Assembly: GCA_949130485.1 (NCBI GenBank)
Contig: OX422189.1
Span: 5,719,920 to 5,783,919 of the forward strand
Source: Agelas oroides
Lineage: Eukaryota; Porifera; Demospongiae; Agelasida; Agelasidae
DNA: 64,000 bases
Direction: 5' to 3'
Part shown: in pieces, positions 10,608 through 23,147 of the stretch
How the letters are laid out: each line of letters starts with the position of its first letter
Position numbering within the stretch: the stretch's first letter is position 1
Notes under the pieces: model-generated
Databases searched by the model: none
What the model saw: the letters and a program-made list of their open reading frames with translations, nothing else
What the model was told of the DNA's origin: nothing
Made by a program: the position numbers and the translations under genes

Positions 10608-11463
10608 GGTACCTTTCTCATTAAGACGCAATGGAATGCAGTATACGTGACGTCACGTCTGGGGTGCCTCAGAAGGCTTGCTAGGGCGAATTCTCCATTG
10701 TTATTATATGAGAACATGGCCTACGTTCAGACGGCTGCTGCTTCGTGTACGGGAGAAATACCGAGCTGCCTCGACACCGACCCAGAGTTCCAGCATCGGC
10801 CTTTCAACAGTGGTAATTCGAACTCCGTCCGACTTTGTTTGACACTGGACAGAGCGGTCGGCTACCACCAGGTACAGGAGGGATTACTATCGGCGAGCGG
10901 AGCTGTAGAGCTAGTCAAAACGTCTAAAATGTACATTTATACGTACTACTTACCAGTCACTACCTAGCTTAGCTTCGAGTATCTACATGTAATTACTATA
11001 GATAGCTTTTGCTCTAGTACAGCTTACTCGCACGCTTTCGCGGGTGTCAGGCAGCGCAAAGCTATGCTACGTAGACCGACACTGGACGACAGACACTTTG
11101 GGTTGGTGCACACCGCTGTAAGTTAGGCCTATACTCGACCAGAACTTATGACGCTAGTAGACACTTAGTAGCCACCACAAACCGTTGGGCGCACACAAGA
11201 CACGGTCATCTAACAGCTCCACGGCGGTGTCGAAAAAAGTCGCACGGAGTTCGAACTACCACTGTTGAAAAGGCCGATGCTGGAACTCTAGGTCGGCGTC
11301 TAGGCAGCTTGGGATTCCCACGGTACGCGAAGGCAGCAGCCGTCTGAACGTAGGCTACGTTCCCGTATATAGCAATGGAGAATTCGCCCCAGCAAGCCTT
11401 CCGAGGCACCCCAGACGTGACGTCACGTATTCCGCACATATTTTGATGTTAGTGGGAAAGGTC
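10608..11463. mobile_element. Long-inverted-repeat element, ~860 bp
   Basis: About 10655-10830 and 11245-11425 are inverted copies: GTGACGTCACGTCTGG, CTCCATTG, ACGTTCAGACGGCTGCTGC and TCCAGCATCGGCC on one side, their complements on the other. The outer 50 bp are more diverged and the target duplication could not be fixed. The 145-aa frame at 10530-10967 lies across one arm and is not a gene. Confidence 0.65.
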
Positions 11464-12657
11464 TACATGTATTGCCATTTTAGGGCGTGCATTGACGTCA
11501 TCGCATCATAGCAACCGTTGCTACGCCGCCATCTTGATAGGCAACATGGACGGTTTTTAAGGGACTTAAGTACTAGCGCGTCGAACTCCCCGCGCTAGCA
11601 ACGATCCTACAAGTAGCATCCCTTTCATGTTAACTGTCATGACTAGCTCTCTGCATACTATAAAGTTGAACCTAAATGCATGCTCCGTACCTCGAAGCGA
11701 GCTCGTAGAATAGGCCTCGCCATACATTTTCCCTATTCATTGCCTCTCAAAATGGCGGCGCGTATACGGTAGTATGCGGAAATATGCAGAAATTGCCTAC
11801 CGGGTGACGTCACATGCACGGCCCTTTGTTCAGACCGCTTTGTTCAACAACGATATCTCGCAAACGGATTAAGTACTCACCGCCATTTTAGCACGAAACT
11901 GATGCTTATCGCAGCGCGGATCTCTACGACTACTCAGCGTCTTCATAGCTTCAAATTCACCCTGGTCAACAAAAGCCATTCACAACACTCTGAGGCTGCT
12001 GTCCGTTGCTTAGGACGCCGTTTTGTACGCATGCGCACACAAAGTCTCGTTCCCAGACAAAAGACCACGGTCATTGGTCTGGAAGAGAGAGCGAAATCGC
12101 CAGCGGGCGGTACGCTTGGCTGGCACGGTCTTTTCGCCCCGCGGCATTGGGCAAGGCTTATGAACACCACGTAGGTAAGGCGCTGCATTCAGCTGCCTAC
12201 TTGTAGCTACACTAAAAATTTGATTGACAACTGAATCATGAAATTGGTTTCACAAAGTTTGGTATGGAGAGTAGTTGGCCCTTCATCAGGTTCTAGCTGG
12301 CTATATTACACACAATTAATACATGCCTGGAATCACTACTAAACTGTCAACACCGTTTCAAGTTCTGTGGTTGTGGTTACACTTGAAATATTCTTCTTGA
12401 GGCTTAGGTCTAACTGTAACTGAGATTAACATAAAAAAATATAGAAACAAGACTTAAAAAACATTTTAAAAATGTAAAAAGATGTAGGGATGGCATGCCA
12501 AAAAGTATGCAAACAAGGTAGGGATGATATAATAGTGAAGGTAAATTGCCCAACTTAAGTTTATCCACAGTCATAGTATACATCTAATAACTTTCCTTTA
12601 TGTACAAGTGTCGTAACAAAATATGAGTGGCTACATTTATCTATCTAGTACAACACT
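11464..12657. other. No gene recognised; CpG-rich then AT-rich
   Basis: 11464-12200 is unusually rich in CpG for this window, with frames on both strands that show no domain. A short TCTCGTTCCCAGAC end near 12043 is a probable foldback-family scrap. 12200-12657 is plain AT-rich DNA. Confidence 0.4.
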
Positions 12658-13250
12658 TCACTTTCTAGTACCAGTGACCAACTTTTTTGATAATGGAATA
12701 AGAGATGAAGGTGGGGTCTGGATATACAGAGTATACGCACTACTTTGCCACCTGCCCAGCATCTTAATGGTCGAGTCTTGGATGCCACATAGTGAAGCAG
12801 TGGTGGCTGCTCCAATACGGTAACTATGGCCCACATACTTGTGTGGATCATATCCAACTGCCTTTAGCGCCTCCCTGAGTTCTGCTCCCAGCCGAGCTCG
12901 TGTTAGGGGGCGGTGATCTTGAAATTGGAACATTGGACCAGGATGATTTCCCCGTCGTACCATATAATCCAATATTGCTGCAACAGGGCATAGATCTGTC
13001 CCTGTGGTTCCCAAATAGACTGTTGTTCCTTTACGAAATGGATCTGTTTTTGACGCTTTAATGCGTACTGTGATGTATTGGGGCTTTTCTGTGTTGTCTA
13101 CCATTACATCTGTATAGCTTAAATGTGTATTCGGGTCAAAGTTCCTATCAGATGGAGCCACTGGTTCACCTGTTCGGAGAAACCCAAAGAAACATAAACA
13201 TGAGATTGCCCAGAGCATGGATGCATTGTATTGATTTGGGCTTTTTTGCT
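12658..13250 (-). mobile_element. Fossil tyrosine-recombinase domain (DIRS/Ngaro or Crypton type)
   Basis: A minus-strand frame of about 190 residues has the layout of the catalytic half of a tyrosine recombinase: a GFLRTGE arginine block, a KASKTDPFRKG block, HSYRIGAATTA (H-x-x-R box) and a C-terminal GRWQSSAY region. This is the integrase type found in DIRS-like retroelements and Crypton DNA elements. No reverse transcriptase or terminal repeats were seen nearby, so it is only a piece of an element; age cannot be judged. Confidence 0.75.
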
Positions 13251-13777
13251 ATACTGCTTTCAGTTCACGGAGAATCACTGGTCAGGAGTAATTGGTAGGC
13301 GAGCCCGACTGCTTTTACCTGGGCCACTTTTCTTTAACCCTTTCACCACGTACTCCAGATGGGGAGATAGAGAGATTTCCAATTTGAACAAAAACTACTT
13401 CACACTTAGTCTAAGTCCAGGGCTGTTCACAGTAAACGACCCAATGGATGCTAGTTCAGTTGTGCAAGTGAACAAGATATAAATACTAGATACTGTGAGT
13501 TAGTGACAAACGTTGCTTAGTAACATCTTCCAAACTCCCAAGGCACAAATGTTTAATTAATGCAAAATCCCCAGAGCATAGACTACAAATATTCAGTTAC
13601 AGAGGATACCTACCAGATATGTATATGTCCCACAGAAGCTACGATGCTCTAGGGAATACAAAAATTCTTAAGCAACACACAGAAGCATCTCTGCACATTT
13701 CAACTGTTCATTGATGCGACTAAAATAACAAATTTTTGGTCACAACAACATAATCTCTTCTTTGAGTGATATGTATA
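13251..13777. other. No gene recognised
   Basis: No frame with recognisable domains and no clear repeat. Confidence 0.4.
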
Positions 13778-13919
13778 ATTAATAGCATGGTTTCGAGTGC
13801 AATTTGGGATTAATAGCATGAGTGAATGGCTATTAATTGCATGAGGCGAAGCCGAGTGCAATTATGCCAATCACGAGTGCTATTAATCCCAAATTGCACG
13901 AGAAAACATGCTATTGATT
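13778..13919. mobile_element. Small foldback element, ~140 bp
   Basis: The outer halves are inverted copies: TTAATAGCATG, CGAGTGCAATTTGGGATTAA and complements. It has an internal ATTGCATGAGGCGAAGCCGAG stem. It is noncoding. Confidence 0.65.
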
Positions 13920-13984
13920 GCTAATCATAAACTTTGCCAAGTTGACAGTACACTACAATAAGTATGAGCATGTATGAGATAGCC

Positions 13985-14100
13985 AAGTTTATTGTATACA
14001 AGTTTACAGTACACTGTATAGTTTACAGCAAATTGTTGATACTTACAAGTTTACAAGTTTATAGTACATTAGATAGTTTACAACAAATTGTTGTTACTTA
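13985..14100. repeat. Two-unit tandem repeat (~64 bp)
   Basis: Two imperfect units containing GTTTACA(G/A)CAAATTGTTG and TACTTACAAGT. Confidence 0.5.
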
Positions 14101-14107
14101 CAAGTCA

Positions 14108-14293
14108 CTGACCAATCAGTGAGCTACTACACTCATGCACTGTTGACAGTTTGTTTTTCAACCAATCAGAGAGCTATTACACTTTTGCACTGTTGACAGT
14201 CTGTTCTTCAGCCAATCAGAGAGCTATTACACTTTCTGCACTGTTGCTTAGCCAATCAGTGAGCTATTACACTTTTTGCACTGTTTACATGTA
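14108..14293. repeat. Tandem repeat, four ~50-55-bp units
   Basis: Units begin CCAATCAG(T/A)GAGCTA and contain TGCACTGTTGACAGT. They become shorter rightward. CCAAT occurs in each unit, but no gene start is near. Confidence 0.7.
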
Positions 14294-14490
14294 CAAGAAA
14301 AACACTATTTGGCATTTATTGCACTGTTGTTAATGGAGCTTAAGTATGGACTGTGATATAGTCATATGATTAATACATATATAGCTACATTTGTATATGC
14401 ATATACATGACTGTGGGTCATTCCTTCCTGTATGCTATCATGTGCCTCAAGTTGAAAGTGGGGAGCTATTTTTTTTGCTGCAGCATAACT

Positions 14491-14533
14491 CCAGCCTCGT
14501 TCCCAGGATACTGAGCACCTGGTTGTGAGACTA
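14491..14533. mobile_element. 43-bp relic of the TAGCCTCG foldback family
   Basis: AGCCTCGTTCCCAGG faces an eroded right end, GTGAGACTA. Target duplication not convincing. Confidence 0.4.
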
Positions 14534-14755
14534 AAATAATCCATTTGATGCTATAGGCGTACCTTTCCATCACCACTTTTATATACAGCTGCAGACTGGA
14601 CTATAAATACAAAATGCTCCTTGACACTTTTCCAAAACACACGCATGTACAGCCAGGAGGTGGCATAGTACTGGCATGAAACAATATATATAAACCAAGG
14701 AATACAGAATGCAATACACTATAGTTAATACTCGTGAGTTCAGGCTGTATAAATG

Positions 14756-17700
14756 TCAAGATAATGATAATCCCTTGCTGACCCAGCAGGATCTGAGCAA
14801 ACCATGTATGTGTTTACAATTCTTTTTGAGTTCTTTGACCTTCACAATAAAAGGTAGAAGATAGGCAGGATACAGAGCACTCACACAAAGAAATGCAATT
14901 ACCAAATTTTCACTAGTCTGCAGTGTATTATCCAATTCACTGGCACTACATTCTGCCTGTCTGCCTGTTGCCTCACACTGAAGATAGCCTTGAAGTACCT
15001 GCCTTGTTGAGTTCACTGTCGCTGATGCAGAAGCTGACAGAACTGAGTGTAGAATATTGAGTAGTAGTACATACAGTAGAAGTCCAAGGATTCTTCTTTT
15101 TGCCCGGCATCGTCTGACTGCCTCCTTTCCCTTCTTTGTCTTCTCTACAGCATGCTGTACAGTGGTAAATATGATATAAACAGTAAAGCTTCTTTCTGTG
15201 TCACTGAATGTTTCGTTATAGGCTATGGATCTTCACGTGTTGAAAGAAATCCACACACTAAACCTTTTGAAGTTGAACAAGCTCTAGAAATTGCATGACA
15301 TTGTGGGTGTACACAGACTTGCCTAGGCACCCTACCACACACAGGCCTTCAAGCTGATCTTAGAAGCCTCAACAACTGCAATGGTTAAACGCCAGCATGT
15401 GTGAACAGCTTCAAGTGACTTAGCCCATGCACACTATGGTAGCAGTTACAATTATGTGCTAAAAGAAGATGAGTTCATACGATACTGTGAATGGATATTT
15501 TACTGGTATATGCATACCTTCACCAATGTCCAGAAAACAAGTGCCTGCAGAGTTCCATGGCAACTTCAAATGCTCCCAACAATGCATCAGTATAAAAACC
15601 CACATCTTGTACAGCTACTAGGCACACCATGGGTGAAAAGGATATTACTTCATGTCCAAACACCAGGTTGACACCTGCAGGTACACATGGCAGGAGAATA
15701 CCAGCTATAGTCATTGCTGTGTAGACGTATTTCAAACGTCCTGCATTCCTAAAGGATTGGTAGTGGAAAGGGCAAACAACTGCCCAGAAGAGAAGACCCA
15801 TATAGAAGATGGCCCATAGGGAGAGCTGGTGTAAACTGTAAGAATAAACAGTGCCTGTATAAAATAAAGATAAAATGAAATCATGAATGTGATAGTGTAA
15901 CAGACTAAGCAGAGATATGGATTGAACACATGATAAATGCTAGCCTCGTCCCCAGGCCCGTTCGGCCTGGTATCCACTGTTTGCGCATGCGCTTAATTTC
16001 CCGACATTCCGGGAATTCCGGATAATACCGTGTTACCTCCGCGTGCCGTGACGTCAGGTACATGTATTTTGCCGTATATTTAATCGTACACTGCTGACAA
16101 TGGCTATTTCTGTGCAAGGCCTTGATTCTGCCGTGTTGTGTATGCCTTCCTGCGACTTCGAGGCGAAGCGACGGCGCATCTATGAAGCATTTATGCTTGT
16201 GTCTTATGGGTTTTGGCAAGTTATAATTCGTGTTACGAAGTTATAGCTTATGCGCCTATCAATGTTACGCCCCACTACCCCCTGTACGGGCTTTAGTGGG
16301 GCAAGGTGGGGATTTGACTAATTTAAATATCAATTGCCCCAATATACGGGACATACCCTATAATCAAATCCCCTTGCAGAAGGTGGGGGATTACTGGGGA
16401 TTTGACACACGCAGTGTAACTGTGCAGTATACGGAGACCATTGCCGTATTCAAGATGTCTTCAGAGGTAATCAAATGCCCGACTGTAGGGGCAGCCTCCT
16501 TCGGTCAAAGCCCCTATATTACCGCCATCTGCCTGTACGGGGGGTAGTGGGGCATAATATTGATAGGCGCATTACATTTGTAGTGTGAAGATGATACTGC
16601 GTCGACAGCACAGTTCAAGCGATAAGTGCTGGGGTCAGAAGGCCTGGGCAAAGGGCTAGGAGAGCAGCGCTCGCCTCTTTGGCGTTATACTATAAAAGCC
16701 CATATGCCATATATGAACGTCATAGTTCATAACCACATGATGTTGGTCGTCATTTGACACATCCATGCACAATTTCACGTGAGCTGTACGCACTAATTAA
16801 GCGCATGCGCGAACAGTGGATACCAGGCCCTCTTCTCCGATTTTTCGAACGGGCCTGGGGACGAGGCTAGATAAATGCATATCCAGAATTCCTGGAATGT
16901 TGAGAAATTAAGTGCATGTGCAAACAGTGGATATCAGGTCCTTTGTCTAATTTATCAAACCAGCCTTGGAACAAGTGTAGTTGTGTGCATGATTTGTCAA
17001 CACCACTTTGGTTGAAGTTTGTTGACAGACTGATAAACTGACAAACTGTGCGTATGGTAATTACTTACAAATCAAATATTGTGTCATCTTCCACTGCTGT
17101 GACACCCAGTCAGGTATGTGTAGTGAGGCAAGGCTTGGTAATCGTGTTGCACTGTCGGCCCCATAGGTACAAATGTTAAAGAAGTGTCATGTTAAGGCCC
17201 CCAGGGGCCCTAGACTCGTCCCCAGGTTCTCTCCTCAAACACGGTGAGGAGAGAGCCTGGGAACGAGGCTACAGGGGCCCCTGGAAGTCTGTAAGCACAC
17301 ATGGTCTCCATCACTACCGTCAAGCGGGCTTGAGTTGGATTCAGCCCAACCTCCATCACTCATGACCTCCATCCTAGATAGTGCTACTAGGCATGTTTAG
17401 CATGAACATCCAAGTCAATCATGATCTTGATCATAGGTAGATCTAGTGAGCAAACAAGCTAGCAAGCAAGCTCAGCATGAGCATCCAGCTATTTATTTAC
17501 ATCGCTCAGAAGTTTCTGGACTCCGATTATAGTACAAACATGTATAAATAGATGTTATAATTCATGACCACATGATGATATGGAATGTCATTTTGACACA
17601 TGCTTGCATAATTTCACATGAGATTTATGTAATATAGCGCATGTGCAAACAATGGATACCAAGTGCTCTTTTTGGATTTTTCAAACAGGCCTGGCTAGCA

Positions 17701-20700
17701 CATGACAATCTCGGTCATGGTAAATCTTTGCATCTTAGTATGTGTGATAGAGGTGAATGTGGTTCAAAATATATGGTTTGGCAGCCTGCCGCTGTAAGAT
17801 TTTGTGGGGGCACTGACCCCCAGCATAAAACTTTTGGGGGGCACATTGCCACAGTGCCACCCCCCCCCCCCCCCCCGATTCTGCTGCATATGCCAGTATC
17901 CCTAATCACACAAGATTCTTAAGCAAAATCATGTTCAGGCCTGTAGTTTGAAGACATTAATAATTAAGTAGCTAGATACCTGAGAGGGTGCAGTAGGGAG
18001 ATGCATTGAGTAGACTGTCTATTAAATCCACCGAATTGCAGAACCACATTTCGTTGAACGCTAGCGTCATAAAGAAGACTGCACATGGAGGAAACACAAC
18101 AAATGAAGGTACAAGAAAATGAACTTGTGTAGGTTGAATTCTCACCGATGGCCAAGGTGTCAAAGATCATAACAACCAGAATAAATGAAGGGAATGCGAA
18201 CCTACAGAGCCAGAAAGCAAATTACCATATTTACTCTTGATACCACGAACACAACAATGAACAATGCAAACAAGTTGCCACATGGAATGGAAGACATGCA
18301 GTAGTCCATTTTACAACATCTGATGTACTAGCCGTGAAGTGAGTATGTCAAAACACAATATGCTAGTCATAGCCAGCAGGATGGTGACGGTGGAAGGAAA
18401 ACTGTGAAGCAAATCCAGGTGTTCTACTCATTCATTCATTGTGAAAAAAGGGTTCGAAGAGCACTATACAGGGAATCTGCTTCCAGGTGCCCAAGCAACT
18501 GTATTGAGTGCAAACTATGAGTAATGGGGAGGACATGGGTAGTATGAAGCAGCACAAAGGAATTCACATCAAACACAAACAGTATTTCAGAGAATTAAGA
18601 GTGTCTAAAATGACTCGTACCCTAACCACAGATGGTTAGTGGCTTGGGAATGAGACGATCACCTATATGATTTTCATGCGTCCTGTCACCAGCTGATGGC
18701 TGCAACAGTGTTGCACGTAAAACCACCTTTATCCAGACCTCTAATTAATGGGCGCCTGCTTCCACTGGACACTATATATCTTTGGCTACACAAAATTAGT
18801 TTCCTGTTCCTGTTCAGCTGTGCTTGCTTGAGGTGGGTGACTTGTGTAAACTCTGTATTCAGCATGCAACCAGTGTTTACACAGTCTGCTTAGTGTCTAC
18901 TTTTTGCTAGTACAACTGGGTTTGGGACACCATTTTTCTTTGCACTTGATCATTTTTAATAATTTGAAAGATCACAAACAGGAAAGTAAACTTGAGTGGC
19001 CTTATTTATGATATTTTAATGACATTTGTTGGGTTCATGACTATACACAATATAAATGTTGGTACCATTTACATGTAATTGTAACCATAAAAAATTTGTC
19101 TAGAATTTGCAAAAATGGGTCAAAGTACTGATAAAAATACGTAAGCTCCAGCTGAGTTTAAGTACAAATTTTGGCATGGTGCACACGACCACGATCTTCG
19201 AACGGTTTTAGCGCTGGAGCTGTTTGAGGCTGCGTGTAACTCCAGAAACAATGATGGACAGTAAATTTCTCTGTTACATAAATAAAGTATGACAGAGAAT
19301 TGATAATTTTTAGATAATTGTGTTAATTACGATATGTCCACTTGCCAGTGCATCATTTCTGGCCATGCAGTAGGCAAAGATTTCTGTGCCATAGCAAAAC
19401 TTACGTCCTCCACTGAAGTGCTGAGATGACAAGATCCACAACTATAAAAATTGTTGCAAAGCACAATGATGTGATTGCTGTTGCTAATTCAGCAGTTGAA
19501 GGCGTGAGTTCCCATGCACCACATTGAGGTCTGCATGAACCCAGTTCTTGGTGTAGATAGAATCCATCACTACATTCCCTGCTGCAGTTTGAGCCAGCTG
19601 TAGCACTGTAGTTTCTGAAACTGGATTCCGCAGCTAGAATATTCTGATTGGTTGATGACATACCACTTGAATCTGTAAATTGGTAAATGTTCAAGATAAA
19701 AAACAAATTCGTAAGTTAAAATTTTGTGTTAAAACATTTTCGTAGAAGCTAATACTTTGTTGCCAATATTTTTAGAAGCCCAATAAGCCCAGCGAAATAA
19801 GTTCCTTCACCCACCATTGCATCTGCAACAAGGAGGTGAGTCACATGAACTTCAACCAATAGCTAAGAGTTACATCTGACCAGGGAAAAATGTAGCCGAA
19901 TGTATATGACGTTGCTGCAACCACATGAAATACTTTGATTCAAAAAGGGTTCATTCCACAAAAATTTGCAACAGGATGATCTACAAAAGATTTCTTTCAG
20001 CAGCTAATAGCTACATGAGTAAGCCTGACACATGCTAAATCTTGTATATTACCACTGTCTTCCATGTATATTGAGCAGTTGAGTGTAGTGTTGGTCAAGT
20101 TCACAGTGTACTCTTCTTCCAAGGGTGCCTGATGGGTGACAGGAAGATATCTGAGTGAGTCCCACACAATTTGTAATCCATAAAAAAAAGGCTGAGGGAG
20201 GCCACACAAGATCAGTGTACACAGTTGCATGACTTGTGTAAACTCTGTTTCAGCATGTAAACCACAGTGTTTGCCAACTGCACTGAGTGGCTTCACCATC
20301 CAGACTTCTATAGTCTGGCTTAAAATGAATGTAGATCAATGCATACTGGATTAAGGTTATGAGATACCGCTTGTGCGCACATACTTACCTAAATTTACAG
20401 AAAATTTGTTGTTCCATTTGTGGTGATATACTCTAACCCAACCCCAATAAACCCAAACCCAACCGATCAGATCAGACCTTTTGCCAAAAACACACTTTGG
20501 TATTGTAGCCCGAGCGTTTGCCTAAAGACTTTGGGGAATAAAAATCTGCACACCAAGCGTATATCTAAAATCATTATAGCGCACATAATTTTTGACCTCT
20601 ACCTTATATAAGCTGTTCCTGCAAAGACCAATGGGTGCAGAATTGTTTGTTGCTGGTTAGGTTCTTCTGATCAGGTTCCCAAGATATTTGGAATTTTGCC

Positions 20701-22340
20701 TGAAGTATGACAGTTTTGGATGAGAGCTGCTGCAAATGAGCTATTAATCTCATTAAGTCACCTAAGTGACTGACAGAACCTTGAGGTTTCCAACCCAATT
20801 TGTAGTCCATTAAGTACTACACAGGGCTTCACCTCTAGCTAAGGTTGAGCCGCCACCATAAATGTCAACATTGAGTGAGGGTGAGTTACAGCACCCTTCT
20901 TTGCTTGGTCTGCTTCATTCTCTACCACTCTCTGCCCTTTGCAGAAAGCGAAATGTTGATATCAACTGAGATCGATAATCGTTGCCCTTTGTCATTTCAT
21001 AGTCTGGTGGTCTGGACTGTGAGACTATTTCACTGAGCTAGGCCAGGTGGTGAATGCTGAATCATTTTTTGTCGGGCAGAAAACACTTTGTCATTGAGAA
21101 GCATGGGAGAGTAATAGATAGAATCTACTGAAAAAAGGAATACTGTGTGCATCCCTGCAACTGAGGGAAATAGTAACTCCATTTGTACTAAGTATTTGTG
21201 CAACTGTAAGGATTTGCGCTAAACTTGTTATATGATTCAGGCCCATAGCCAGGAAGTTTAGAAGGGGGGTTACATGGATGTCTGATTTGTATGTATGCCT
21301 ACAGGCCTGTGATTCTTTATCACTGCTATCTTTCACAGTTATTACCTCACATTCCAGGTTGTGGTTGATAAGGCCAAACACTCAAGATATTAAGTGCATA
21401 GCTATCTGGAAGCACAGCAAATCCCTTATAATCCAGAAGTGTCTTGTCTGCTTGAGTTGTTTGGCATTTAGCTACTGACCTTAGGAAAGGGTTGAGCGAC
21501 GTCTCTTTAAAAATGTGCCATTCCTTTACACATCCACTGTCTACCAGATATCTAGGAACATCACTGCATGTAATGAGAAGTATCTTAAGCCTTACGTACT
21601 CCATGCCAGTACTGCATGCAAGCAATAGATTTGGGGGTGCATGAGAAGACTGGTGCTATCAGGTCATATATAGTAACTTCCTTGCTCTTCTTGCTGAAGC
21701 ACAAAATGCAGTAGAGAAAAAAGGACATTGAGATCAGGCCAGGAATCAAATGAAGGTGGTCCAAATGCCAGTCAAATTCTCTTACCAACTAGCCTCATTC
21801 CCAGGCTCATGTGTGAGCCTGGGAGCGAGGCTACTTTCCAACTGGAGTTCTGGCATGAAGCAAAGAATAGATAGAAAATATGCACACTGACATATTGTTT
21901 ACTTCTCAGGCTGGGCTTTACATGTTGAGTGCCAAAGTGCAATACAACATTCTTTCAGAGAATGTATGGAGTGTTTGTTAATTGTCCCAGCTTTTCAATT
22001 TCATCCACCTAAGAACATATATAACTACAAGCCATGCACACTTGTAATGCCAAATGGTAGCTATACTCTGATCTGTATAATATACATGCATTACCTGAAC
22101 AGGCGATCTGATGATGGAATAAGTAAGAACAGACGGTAGTAGTGCCACAGCCCAAACTGCTACCACTGTCAGAAGACATAGGACATAGTGAAGCACTCTC
22201 CAAGCAGTTGACATTCTCTTAGTCTCTTCTGTTTGCCTTGTTTTTGAGTGTGTGTGCCTGTACGTCTTTCCAGGGATGTCATCACTGGCCTCAATCTCCT
22301 CCAGGTGCAACTCTGGTGACTGGTCCACTGGAGTCTCCAT
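14756..22340 (-). CDS. Seven-exon GPCR-like receptor, one base short in exon 6
   Basis: Minus-strand exons with GT..AG borders: 22340-22095, 20128-20053, 19672-19405, 18201-18146, 18078-17980, 15854-15518, 15154-14756. Exon 1 gives a charged N-terminus (METPVDQSPE) and a membrane anchor. Exons 2-3 give an N-glycosylatable ectodomain (NLTNTTLNCS, NCSRECSDG, CRPQCGAW) and TM1. Exons 4-5 give TM2 and a Cys-bearing loop. Exon 6 gives TM3-TM5 with VVCPFHYQSF after TM3. Exon 7 gives TM6-TM7 and the stop. The C-rich lead into TM1 recalls Frizzled-like receptors, but the ligand is unknown. All phases agree, but exons sum to 1481 nt, one short of a multiple of three. The shift lies near 15557, where TM5 passes from ...FEVAM into TLQALVFWTLVK in the next frame. 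That is a sequencing error, a null allele or a young pseudogene. Confidence 0.75.
15941..16869. mobile_element. TAGCCTCG foldback-family element, 929 bp, 9-bp target duplication
   Basis: Ends TAGCCTCGTCCCCAGGCCCG and complement. Inverted repeats extend through GGATACCA/TGGTATCC and GCGCATGCGC. The flanking GATAAATGC at 15932-15940 and 16870-16878 is a perfect 9-bp duplication. It sits in the receptor intron between exons 5 and 6 and contains a second element at 16251-16571. Confidence 0.9.
16251..16571. mobile_element. Harbinger-like MITE nested in the foldback element, 321 bp
   Basis: Inverted ends TGCGCCTATCAAT and complement continue through GCCCCACTACCCCC. TTA flanks both sides (16248-16250, 16572-16574), fitting the TWA target duplication of PIF/Harbinger elements. 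The interior repeats AAATCCCC words. Confidence 0.65.
17211..17271. mobile_element. 61-bp foldback-family element, perfect 9-bp target duplication
   Basis: TAGACTCGTCCCCAGG ... CCTGGGAACGAGGCTA with an 8-bp CTCTCCTC stem, flanked by CAGGGGCCC at 17202-17210 and 17272-17280. Receptor intron 5. Confidence 0.85.
17860..17876. repeat. Poly-C tract (17 C)
   Basis: Uninterrupted cytosine run in receptor intron 5; length may be unreliable in sequencing. Confidence 0.85.
18835..18895. repeat. Short dispersed repeat within receptor introns
   Basis: GACTTGTGTAAACTCTGT and the following CAGCATG(C/T)AA recur at about 20230-20290, in intron 2 of the receptor gene. Nothing else recognised in 18202-19404. 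Confidence 0.4.
21790..21833. mobile_element. 44-bp foldback-family element
   Basis: TAGCCTCATTCCCAGGCTCA ... TGAGCCTGGGAGCGAGGCTA is almost pure palindrome. Flanks CTTACCAAC (21781-21789) and CTTTCCAAC (21834-21842) match at 8 of 9 bases. Receptor intron 1. Confidence 0.8.
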
Positions 22341-22451
22341 GTTTCTGCTTTAGGTCTACTTCAGTAAACTCTACTTTCAGAAATATAACACCGCGGACTG
22401 CTTGCATGCAGGTATCTTAGCTATATCCGGCAGCCGCCTTTACACATCGCT

Positions 22452-23035
22452 ACGTGTACGTCCGCCTTCTGCGATTCGATAACGCGTGTCAATGTCAATA
22501 TTTACGTTGAAGTGTCCAAAGTTGAACTTTTTGCTGCATGTATAACCTCAGCTTCTGTATATTTGGTGAAATTTGCTCCAGCATTAGAGAGGGTGTAACT
22601 GCGGTATTAAGCATGCATTACTTCCTTCCCGTTGTTTTGCAGCTTACGCTTGCAGCAAGGTGATAATGATTCTGTAGGGGGAAATCTCAGTGGGTGTTTG
22701 TGTTAATAATTTTCTGCTACATATGTACACCGTGTCTATTCCTCCCAGTTTGTGTATGGGGTGGTGGTTCTGGGAATCCTGCATGGTGTTTATGTTCTAG
22801 AACATGATTGTGTAGTCTCGTGCCCCGCGGGGTCTGGGCATGAGACTAGAACATGTGTTGATGTTTTGACATGTGAATGTGTTGATTCTTATCAGTTCTA
22901 GAACAGTTCCGTTGGTAAGAATATACAGAAGCTGATGTTATACACGCAGCAAAAAGTTCTAAGAACTAACTTTGGACACTTTAACGTAAGTATTGACACT
23001 GACACGTATGCGTTATCGAACCGCAGAAGGCGGAC
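22452..23035. mobile_element. Inverted-repeat element, ~580 bp
   Basis: 22452-22565 and 22918-23035 are inverted copies: GTCCGCCTTCTGC, TCGATAACGC, AAGTGTCCAAAGTT, ACTTTTTGCTGC and complements. It lies just upstream of receptor exon 1, so it could affect that promoter. It hosts the 36-bp element at 22813-22848. Confidence 0.7.
22813..22848. mobile_element. 36-bp minimal foldback-family element
   Basis: TAGTCTCGTGCCC ... GGGCATGAGACTA. Right flank GAACATGTG matches left flank GAACATG-ATT-GTG apart from three extra bases. Confidence 0.55.
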
Positions 23036-23147
23036 TACTATAGGTGTACCGCAAAAATTAATTGCCGAGCGCCTTAGCGCGGGGCTACTAATCGTGCAGC
23101 GTAGTTAGTTCGCGTTTGTTTGTATGTATATATCCGTCACACTTTAA

